7,755 nucleotides of DNA. It comes from Calditrichaceae bacterium (GTDB lineage: Bacteria > Calditrichota > Calditrichia > Calditrichales > Calditrichaceae). Below the pieces are notes generated by a model. The model ran no database searches and was not told where the DNA came from. It worked only from the letters and a program-made list of their open reading frames with translations. Of the stretch, positions 1 to 5,951 are shown in pieces (positions within the stretch are counted from its first letter, which is position 1; each line of letters starts with the position of its first letter). The stretch is from the NCBI GenBank assembly GCA_030622395.1, contig JAUXGF010000124.1, forward strand, positions 1 to 7,755. Reading direction: 5' to 3'. Position numbers and translations under genes: made by a program.

Positions 1-3000
1 AATTAGCCGAATTGATCTGGATAATTTCCAATCAGAATACAATTAATTTTTTAAAGAATATTCCCGCCCAAAGACAATTTCGTTTAAAATTTGAATCACT
101 GTTAGCCGATCCGCGGCATGAATTAGAAAACTTGTGTAATTTTCTCAATATCGAATTTGCAGAGGAAATGCTTAAGCCCTATCAGGGTAAAAAGATGACC
201 GACGGGGTTACGTCTAATTCTCAAATGGTTGGGGATTTTAAATTTTACCTTCATAAGAATATTAACGCCGGCGTCGCTGAAAAATGGAAAAAATTTCACT
301 CTCACGATTTTCTCAGCGATATTAGCTGGAGTCTCGCAGAGGAGTTCGGATACACGGTTGAAAAGGACCTTGCCCGCAAGCTGACTCTTGAAAAACACGA
401 AGCATTAACAAAAATTACGCCGGCTCCCCGCGATAAAGAACTGACGCTTTCTTTTGCCCAGCAGCGTTTGTGGTTCTTAGATCAAATGGATCCGGGCAAT
501 CCGCAATATAATATTCCCGGCGCAATCCGCCTTAAAGGCAGTGGAAATATTCCTGTTTTAGAACAGAGTTTAAACAAGATTATCGAGAGGCATGAAACGC
601 TGCGAACGATCTTTACCAGTTCAGAGGACGGAAAAGCGTCGCAAAAAATTCTTCCAAAATTAAGCATAAAATTAGACAGGATCGATTTAAGCAAATTACC
701 CGAAGATAAGAAAGAAAAGGAAACGCTCAGCCTCGCTAATAAAGAAGCGCGTAAGCCTTTTAATTTAGCGACCGGACCGCTGATCCGCGCACAGCTTGTA
801 CAACTTTCGCAAGATGAATTTGTTCTTATTGTGGTTATGCATCATATTATTTCCGACGGCTGGTCGGTCAATCTTTTTATTCAGGAATTATCGGCGGGTT
901 ACAGCGCTTTTATTAAAGGAAGACCCTTTCCCCTGCCTGATTTGCTGATTCAATACATCGACTATGCCGCCTGGCAGCGCGGCTGGCTGACAGGGAAAAG
1001 ACTTGACTTGCAGATGAATTTCTGGAAAAAACAACTTGCCGGCATGTCGCCGTATCTCGAATTGCCGACTGATTATGCAAGACCGCCGCTTGTAACTTCT
1101 AACGGCACGCGCCGGGTGTTTCATATAAAAGCCGATCTTTTTAAAGCATTACAAAAACTTAGTAATGAAAAGGAAACTACTTTATTTATAACACTGCTGA
1201 CCGCTTTCCAAACGCTGATGTTCCGCTACTCACGGCAGGAAGATTTTGCAGTGGGCACGCCTGTGGCAAACCGGATGCGCAGCGAAATAGAACCATTGAT
1301 CGGTTTTTTTGTAAATACGCTTGTTCTGCGTTCCGACTTATCCGGCGGACCCTCTTTTAGCGGTCTTTTACAAAGAAACAAAAAAACGGCTCTCGAAGCT
1401 TTTGACAACCAGGATATCCCATTCGAAAAACTGGTGGACGCCATACAGCCTGAACGCGACATGAGCCATACGCCGCTCTTTCAGGTGATGTTCTCATTGC
1501 AAAGATCGGATATTCAAGCCGTTGAACTTCCAGATTTAACTTTGAAGCCGTTTAATATGGAAAGCGGAACAGCCAAATTTGATCTTTCATTAGAAATGGT
1601 TGAGCATACAAACCGGCTCGTCGGCATTATCGAATACAAAACCGATCTGTTTAAACCGGCGACTATTGACCGCATTACCGAACATTTTGAGACCCTGCTT
1701 GAAGGAATCGCCGCTGATCCCGAACAAAATATATCCGCTTTACCGCTGATGGAATCAAAAGAAAAAAATCAAATATTGCATAAATGGAATGAAGCGGTCA
1801 TGGATTATCCAAAAGATAACTGCATTCATAAGCTTTTCGAAAAGCAGGTTAAGAAAACCCCCGATGCAGCGGCGGCGCATTTTGACGGTAAAATATTGAC
1901 TTACAGCGAATTGAATAAACGGGCTAACCGGTTGGCTCATTTCCTAAAACAACAAGGAGTAAATTCAGAAGCGATTGTTGGCGTCCTGATGGAGCGCTCT
2001 TTGGATATGATTGTAAGTATCATGGCAATCCTTAAAGCGGGCGGCGCTTATCTGCCGTTGGATCCAACCTATCCGCACGAACGCCTGACTTTTATGTTAG
2101 AAGACGCCCAAGCGCCGGTTCTGCTTACCAGGGGAGAGTCGACCAAAGGGTTGCCAACCAACAATATTACAATCATCCGCCTCGATTCCCAATGGGAAGA
2201 GATTGGACTTGAAAGCGATGAAAATTTACAACTAAAATTTAATCCCGAAAATTTAGCCTATCTTATTTACACATCAGGGTCGACAGGAAAGCCGAAAGGA
2301 GTTATGCTGCAACACCGCTCGGCGCTGAATCTGGCGGCGAATCTAAATCAGAAAGTTTACAGGCGTTACGCGGATAGGCAACTGCGCATTAGTTTAAACG
2401 CCCCCATTCCATTTGACGCATCCGTTCAGCAAATAGTGATGCTGACTTACGGGCACGCCCTTTACATTATTCCGCAGGAAGCAAGAGGCGACGGCAATTT
2501 AATGTTAGCTTATCTGCGTGAACATAAGATTGATATTTTAGACTGCGTTCCGTCCCAACTCAAACTTTTACTTTCCGCCGGCTTATTAGACGGATCCGGC
2601 TGGGCGCCATCGGCAATATTGCCCGGCGGCGAGGCAATTGACGAAGCTGCCTGGAAACAATTGGTACAAGCGCCTAAAACGGAATTTTACAATATGTACG
2701 GACCTACGGAATGCACAGTGGATTCGACTATCTGCAATATTAAAAGCAATCCCGCGCAGCCGGTTATCGGGCGTCCGGTGGCTAATGCCATGTTTTATGT
2801 TTTGGATAAATACCGGCAGCCCGTACCAATTGGGGTAGCTGGTGAATTATATATCAGCGGCGACGGACTGGCAAGAGGTTATCTAAACCAACCTGAAATG
2901 ACAGCCGACAAATTTATACCTAATCCTTTTAGCGGTCAGCCCGGGGCGCGTATGTATGCCAGCGGTGATCTTGTGCGTTACCTGCTTGACGGGAATTTAG

Positions 3001-5018
3001 AATTTTTAGGGCGCGTGGATCACCAGGTTAAGGTTCGCGGATTCAGAATGGAATTAGGCGAAATCGAATCAAACCTGCGCAGTCATAAATTAATAAAAGA
3101 CTCCGTTGTTATGGCTCTCGACGATAAAAAAGGCGATAAGCGGTTAACGGCATATCTCATACCGGAAAACGAAAAAGCGCCGGGCATAAGCGAACTGCGA
3201 AATTATCTTAAAGATATGCTGCCGGAATACATGATCCCGGCTCTGTTTGTAATGCTTGATGAATTTCCTTTATTGCCCAACGGCAAGGTAAACCGTAAAG
3301 CTCTGCCCGAACCGGATTATATCCGCCCCGATCTTGAAACTACGTACATTGAACCGCGCAGCGATTCTGAAAAAACCTTAGCCGCTATCTGGAAAGAAGT
3401 TCTTGGCGTGGATAAAGCCGGCATTCAGGACAACTTCTTTGAATTGGGCGGCGATTCAATTTTGAGCATTCAAGTAATTGCCCGCGCCAATCAGAAGGGA
3501 TTGAGCATTACTCCAAAACAATTATTCGAGAATCCTACTGTTGAGGGATTAGCGGCGGTTGCAGGCACAGCGCCGGTTATCCATGCCGAACAGGGTATTG
3601 TCAGCGGAGCTGTTAAACTCACTCCAATCCAAAAACGGTTTTTTGAACAAAATCCTGTAGAGGCTCATCATTGGAATCAATCAATCATGCTGGAAGTGAA
3701 GGAATCATTAGACCCGGAAATTTTAAAGCAGGTTGTCTCAAAGATTATCGAGCATCACGACGCTTTACGTTTACGTTTTAAACAAACCGACGGGGGGTGG
3801 GATCAAATCAACGCCGGAGTGGACGATTATATTCCATTTGTTTATAAAGATTTCTCCAATCTGCCTGTTGCAGAGCAGCTTGCGGAAATTGAAAAAGAAG
3901 CGGGCAGGGTTCAGGCAAGTTTAAATCTTGAACAAGGTCCGATCATGCGTGCCGCTTATTTTAAACGCAGCGCCGCAGAGTTAGACCGCTTGCTGATAGT
4001 CGTTCATCATTTGGCTATTGACGGAATATCCTGGCGTATTTTAACTGAATCCATACAACTTGTTTATAGTCAAATAGCTACTCAGCAGAATGTTCTGCTT
4101 CCGCCTAAGAGCACATCATTTCAATATTGGGCTGAAAAGTTAACTGAATATGCCCAATCAGACGCCCTGAAAACGGAAACAGATTACTGGCTTGATATTT
4201 TAAATAAAAAAACAGAACCGCTTCCAAGGGATTATGATAAAGGGTTGAATGACGAGGCTTCGGCAGAATCGGTTAATGTTTCTTTAAACAGCGAAGAAAC
4301 GACGGCGCTTTTACAGGAAGTTCCGGCTGTTTATAATACGCAAATAAACGACGCCCTGCTCACTGCGCTTTTAAAATCTTATGAACAGTGGACAGGAAAA
4401 CGAAACCTGCTTATCCAACTCGAAGGTCACGGTCGGGAAGATATTTTAGAAGGCGTCGACCTATCCGCAACCGTAGGCTGGTTCACCTCAATGTTTCCGG
4501 TGTATCTCGACCTGACCGGCGCCGTTGATCCCGGCGGGGCTTTAAAATCAATAAAAGAACAATTACGCCGGATTCCTAACAAAGGTATCGGTTTTGAATT
4601 ATTACGTTATTTATCCAATGATAAAACATTACAAGATAAATTAAAATCTATTCCCTCGTCAGATATCGTCTTCAACTATTTAGGTCAATTTGACCAGGTG
4701 GTTGACGGCACCAGCCCCTTTAAACCGGTAACCGGCGGCACCGGTACGGAACGCAGTTTGAAATCAAAAAGAGAATGCCTTTTAGATATCAGCGCCAGCG
4801 TAAAAAACGGACAATTGATTATTCAAATTAATTACAGCAGAAATTTCCACAAGGAAAAAACAATCAGCAAATTTGCAGAGGATTATCTGGATCAAATAAA
4901 ATTGTTGATTAAACACTGTCAATCAGCGGAAGCGGGAGGATATACGCCTTCTGATTTTGAGGATGTGGAGTTGGAAGAAGATGAGATTGATGGGATTTTG
5001 GAGGAGTTAGGGGAGTAA
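1..5018 (+). CDS. NRPS, 5'-partial: sulfotransferase-like / C-A-T-E module predicted for D-Gln
   Basis: The frame is open from the left edge (first full codon at base 3, so residue n starts at base 3n) and ends at TAA 5016-5018. The TTG at base 12 is internal, not a start. Order of domains: end of a sulfotransferase-like domain (about 1-125); C domain (about 147-575) with intact HHIISDG (H280, H281, D285); A domain (about 608-1100) with YTSGSTGKPKG (756-766), NMYGPTE (897-903) and catalytic K1095 in NGKVNRK; T domain (about 1117-1187) with phosphopantetheine-attachment S1152 in LGGDSI, the form usual before E domains; E domain (about 1204-1645) with HHLAIDG (H1335, D1340). The tail is acidic. 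By family knowledge, this cytosolic module activates one amino acid, condenses it with an upstream chain and epimerizes it. The C domain looks like the LCL type (SFAQQRLWFLDQ). The final peptide is unknown, and the N-terminal part lies outside the window. Confidence 0.95.
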   Translation, partial: LAELIWIISNQNTINFLKNIPAQRQFRLKFESLLADPRHELENLCNFLNIEFAEEMLKPYQGKKMTDGVTSNSQMVGDFKFYLHKNINAGVAEKWKKFHSHDFLSDISWSLAEEFGYTVEKDLARKLTLEKHEALTKITPAPRDKELTLSFAQQRLWFLDQMDPGNPQYNIPGAIRLKGSGNIPVLEQSLNKIIERHETLRTIFTSSEDGKASQKILPKLSIKLDRIDLSKLPEDKKEKETLSLANKEARKPFNLATGPLIRAQLVQLSQDEFVLIVVMHHIISDGWSVNLFIQELSAGYSAFIKGRPFPLPDLLIQYIDYAAWQRGWLTGKRLDLQMNFWKKQLAGMSPYLELPTDYARPPLVTSNGTRRVFHIKADLFKALQKLSNEKETTLFITLLTAFQTLMFRYSRQEDFAVGTPVANRMRSEIEPLIGFFVNTLVLRSDLSGGPSFSGLLQRNKKTALEAFDNQDIPFEKLVDAIQPERDMSHTPLFQVMFSLQRSDIQAVELPDLTLKPFNMESGTAKFDLSLEMVEHTNRLVGIIEYKTDLFKPATIDRITEHFETLLEGIAADPEQNISALPLMESKEKNQILHKWNEAVMDYPKDNCIHKLFEKQVKKTPDAAAAHFDGKILTYSELNKRANRLAHFLKQQGVNSEAIVGVLMERSLDMIVSIMAILKAGGAYLPLDPTYPHERLTFMLEDAQAPVLLTRGESTKGLPTNNITIIRLDSQWEEIGLESDENLQLKFNPENLAYLIYTSGSTGKPKGVMLQHRSALNLAANLNQKVYRRYADRQLRISLNAPIPFDASVQQIVMLTYGHALYIIPQEARGDGNLMLAYLREHKIDILDCVPSQLKLLLSAGLLDGSGWAPSAILPGGEAIDEAAWKQLVQAPKTEFYNMYGPTECTVDSTICNIKSNPAQPVIGRPVANAMFYVLDKYRQPVPIGVAGELYISGDGLARGYLNQPEMTADKFIPNPFSGQPGARMYASGDLVRYLLDGNLEFLGRVDHQVKVRGFRMELGEIESNLRSHKLIKDSVVMALDDKKGDKRLTAYLIPENEKAPGISELRNYLKDMLPEYMIPALFVMLDEFPLLPNGKVNRKALPEPDYIRPDLETTYIEPRSDSEKTLAAIWKEVLGVDKAGIQDNFFELGGDSILSIQVIARANQKGLSITPKQLFENPTVEGLAAVAGTAPVIHAEQGIVSGAVKLTPIQKRFFEQNPVEAHHWNQSIMLEVKESLDPEILKQVVSKIIEHHDALRLRFKQTDGGWDQINAGVDDYIPFVYKDFSNLPVAEQLAEIEKEAGRVQASLNLEQGPIMRAAYFKRSAAELDRLLIVVHHLAIDGISWRILTESIQLVYSQIATQQNVLLPPKSTSFQYWAEKLTEYAQSDALKTETDYWLDILNKKTEPLPRDYDKGLNDEASAESVNVSLNSEETTALLQEVPAVYNTQINDALLTALLKSYEQWTGKRNLLIQLEGHGREDILEGVDLSATVGWFTSMFPVYLDLTGAVDPGGALKSIKEQLRRIPNKGIGFELLRYLSNDKTLQDKLKSIPSSDIVFNYLGQFDQVVDGTSPFKPVTGGTGTERSLKSKRECLLDISASVKNGQLIIQINYSRNFHKEKTISKFAEDYLDQIKLLIKHCQSAEAGGYTPSDFEDVELEEDEIDGILEELGE
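3..377 (+). other. Sulfotransferase-like domain, C-terminal part only
   Basis: Residues 1-125 of the first synthetase are not part of any C, A, T or E domain. They contain RLKFESLLADP followed by LENLCNFLNIEF, the pattern of PAPS-dependent sulfotransferases (an E-x-L-x-x-x-P segment, then an 'I..FLG' helix). MTDG, a GD-x-K-F-x-x-H-K-x-I segment, EKWKK and LAEEFGY follow, which close such domains. The 5'-phosphosulfate-binding loop would lie upstream of base 1, so activity cannot be judged. A proline-containing linker (about 126-146) leads directly into the C domain, so the two are fused. From memory, similar sulfotransferase-type domains occur within cyanobacterial and other PKS/NRPS proteins. 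The best known, the CurM type, precedes a thioesterase and has a different neighbour. Confidence 0.75.
1824..3300 (+). other. Adenylation domain, predicted L-glutamine specificity
   Basis: I aligned the segment between FDASV and YGPTE by eye to the GrsA phenylalanine-activating domain. The ten specificity positions are D805, A806, Q809, D847, L873, G875, M898, V906, D907 and K1095, giving DAQDLGMVDK. The recognised glutamine code of lichenysin synthetase module 1 is DAQDLGVVDK, and the glutamate code of surfactin module 1 is DAKDLGVVDK. The Q at the third position favours Gln over Glu. The only difference, Met for Val at the GrsA-322 position, is conservative. The ATP-binding loop and A10 lysine are intact, so the domain should be active. 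Confidence 0.8.
3612..4935 (+). other. Epimerization domain (L to D, acting on T-bound residue)
   Basis: This C-like fold follows the T domain. KLTPIQKRFFEQ replaces the SFAQQRLW opening of ordinary C domains, as expected for E domains. E-type motifs appear in order: HHLAIDG (H1335, H1336, D1340), EGHGRE (1474-1479), VGWFTSMFPV (from 1491) and FNYLGQFD (1557-1564). Both the catalytic HHxxxDG and the EGHGRE glutamate (E1474) are present, so it should be active and deliver a D-residue. It lies at the C-terminus, the usual place before a trans handover to a DCL-type C domain, which is what the next synthetase carries. Confidence 0.9.
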
Positions 5019-5058
5019 CTCACCCCCCTGCCCCCCTCTCTTTTTTGAAAGAGAGGGG
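5017..5058 (+). repeat. Left GC-rich inverted repeat with perfect hairpin
   Basis: It starts with AACTCACCCCC and overlaps the last two bases of the first synthetase's stop codon. It contains a perfect 11-bp stem: CCCCTCTCTTT (5033-5043), loop TTTG, AAAGAGAGGGG (5048-5058). It is the inverted counterpart of 5656-5718. The stem is not followed by a T-run on either strand, so it is not a canonical intrinsic terminator, although it could slow transcription or protect the mRNA 3' end. Confidence 0.8.
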
Positions 5059-5110
5059 AGATGAATGGATCGTTCAATAGTGATGAATTTATATTTCCTG
5101 AAATATTCTT

Positions 5111-5245
5111 TTGCCACTAAGACACAAAGTATTAAAAATAACAATGAAAAGAATAGTATTAATAAATTAATACCATAAAGCAGAGTTTGAAATTTAATTG
5201 TCTTTTATCTTATTGTTTCTTCGTGTCTTTGCGCCTTTGTGGCAA
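5111..5245. repeat. Inner imperfect inverted repeat (TTGCCAC...GTGGCAA)
   Basis: The left arm TTGCCACTAAGACACAAAG (5111-5129) matches the reverse complement of 5227-5245 at 16 of 19 positions. The right arm extends outward with a further CTTCGTGT-type segment (from 5219). The A+T-rich interior has no credible gene. The form, complementary arms of 'ccacaaaggcacaaagacacgaag' type around an A+T-rich core, resembles dispersed MITE-like repeats found between genes in many Bacteroidota/Chlorobi-type genomes. That resemblance is recalled rather than searched. Confidence 0.7.
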
Positions 5246-5273
5246 TCATTTATGAATAATCCAGGATTTTAGT

Positions 5274-5642
5274 ATGAAAAGAATTGATAAAAAAATCATT
5301 AAAGAGATAGTACGATATTTATGGAAAAATCAGACTGAATCTGAAAAGATTTTTTGGGAGTTAGTAAGAGATAGAAGATTATTTGGAAAGAAGTTTTTAA
5401 GGCAGCATCCTATCGTTTATGAAGATTATGATAAAGAAAAGTTTTTTGTTGCGGATTTTTATTGCGCTGAAAAAAATTTAGTCGTAGAAATTGACGGCAA
5501 AATTCATGAGAATCAAAAAAAATATGATGAACTACGAACTTATATCATAAATAATTTAGAAAAAAAGGTGATTAGAATAAAAAACGAAGAATTAAAAAAT
5601 ATTAACAAAGTTATTCAAAAACTAAAAATATACCTGGAATAA
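5274..5642 (+). CDS. DUF559 / PD-(D/E)XK endonuclease-like protein
   Basis: A complete 122-residue protein. The N-terminal half has the DUF559 signature NQTESEKIFWELVRDRRL, then GKKFLRQHPI. The core has ADFYC (D61) and VVEIDGKIH (E72, D74, H78), then R88 and VIRIKNEEL. This is the restriction-endonuclease-like fold related to very-short-patch-repair (Vsr) nucleases, so a DNA-cleaving role is likely from family knowledge but unproven. The length is normal for the family and all candidate catalytic residues are present. ATG 5274 follows an in-frame TGA at 5253 and a weak CAGGA (5262-5266) with 7 bases of spacing. It is A-rich in codon use, unlike both flanking synthetases, lies between inverted repeats, and has no evident role in peptide synthesis. 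It is probably cargo or a repeat-associated gene. Confidence 0.85.
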   Translation: MKRIDKKIIKEIVRYLWKNQTESEKIFWELVRDRRLFGKKFLRQHPIVYEDYDKEKFFVADFYCAEKNLVVEIDGKIHENQKKYDELRTYIINNLEKKVIRIKNEELKNINKVIQKLKIYLE

Positions 5643-5655
5643 CGCCTCCAGTTTC

Positions 5656-5718
5656 CCCCTCTATTTCCCAAAGAGAGGGGCCGTGCCCGCCGGCAGGCAG
5701 GGACTAAGGGGGTGAGTT
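5656..5718 (-). repeat. Right GC-rich inverted repeat, inverted copy of 5017-5058
   Basis: Read on the - strand it begins AACTCACCCCC, as the left copy does, and ends in the same CCCCTCTC...GAGGGG hairpin. On the + strand the stem pairs 5656-5666 with 5670-5680, with one A:G mismatch and a CCC loop. It is longer than the left copy because it carries extra bases, including the palindrome at 5685-5698. It starts 13 bases after the stop of the DUF559 gene. No T-run follows, so a classical terminator is not supported. Confidence 0.75.
5685..5698. repeat. Short GC palindrome GCCCGCCGGCAGGC
   Basis: A 14-base near-perfect palindrome centred on GCCGGC, with one non-complementary pair. It is absent from the left repeat copy at the equivalent place, which suggests either a small insertion into the right arm or a deletion from the left one. 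Confidence 0.6.
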
Positions 5719-5844
5719 GCTCTGTTAACCGTCTAATTTTAATATACTTGATATTTTGATCTATTTCACTATGAGGCAAATCTAAGAAAGGTAATTTAAC
5801 TCAAAATAAATTCACAAGTTTACCGACACAATGAGCTGTGGAAG
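5719..5844. other. A+T-rich intergenic stretch, no feature seen
   Basis: I found no coding potential, RNA gene or strong repeat here. TTGATA at 5748 could pass as a -35 box, but no reasonable -10 box lies at the right distance, so no promoter is called. Any promoter of the second synthetase that lies outside the flanking element would have to be in this stretch or in 5845-5951. Confidence 0.5.
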
Positions 5845-5896
5845 GGAGTAATGGATTAATGGAGTACTGGAGTAATGCTTTTTATCAACACTCCAG
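5845..5896 (+). repeat. Four-copy 8-bp tandem repeat (GGAGTAAT) with a downstream inverted half
   Basis: There are four head-to-tail octamers at 5845-5876: GGAGTAAT, GGATTAAT, GGAGTACT and GGAGTAAT. The middle two each differ by one base. After a spacer containing TTTTT, ACTCCAG (5890-5896) is the exact reverse complement of CTGGAGT (5867-5873), which gives a 7-bp stem with a 16-base loop. The array sits about 75-107 bases before the start of the second synthetase. It could be a dispersed intergenic repeat, a protein-binding array, or a copy-number-variable tract. Confidence 0.7.
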
Positions 5897-5951
5897 CTCT
5901 TCATTCTTTCTCTTTCATAGAATCAACTACATTAAGTGAGAAATTTTCCTT

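Larger units (their letters stand above)
5017..5718. mobile_element. Putative small element: inverted repeats flanking a DUF559 gene
   Basis: The outer ends are an exact 11-bp inverted match: AACTCACCCCC at 5017-5027 and GGGGGTGAGTT at 5708-5718. Each leads inward into a CCCCTCTC...GAGAGGGG hairpin. Between them lie an inner inverted repeat (5111-5245) and a DUF559 nuclease-like gene. The block is A+T-rich except at its ends and separates two NRPS genes that would otherwise be close neighbours. No transposase is present and I found no convincing target-site duplication, so mobility is inferred from structure alone. The alternative is two independently inserted palindromic repeats that happen to flank the gene. 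Confidence 0.4.

Noticed and set aside
12..14. TTG at base 12 as the start codon of the first synthetase
   Set aside because: The frame is open upstream to the window edge, and the residues on both sides of the TTG belong to one continuous sulfotransferase-like domain. The gene therefore starts outside the window.
123..1940. Several open frames of 61-91 residues on the - strand
   Set aside because: They lie wholly inside the well-supported synthetase frame, show no recognisable domains and have no independent start signals. They are shadows of the + strand gene.
2638..3924. Small + strand frames at 2638-2838 and 3733-3924
   Set aside because: Both overlap the core A and E domains in another frame and encode nothing recognisable.
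5033..5058. Perfect hairpin after the first synthetase as an intrinsic terminator
   Set aside because: No T-run follows the stem on either strand, and the same hairpin recurs in inverted orientation after the nuclease gene, so it is better explained as part of a repeat.
5252..5272. ATG at 5252 as an alternative start near the nuclease gene
   Set aside because: It is in a different frame and meets a stop after six codons.
5845..5876. CRISPR-like array
   Set aside because: The 8-base units are directly adjacent with no spacers and there are no cas genes.
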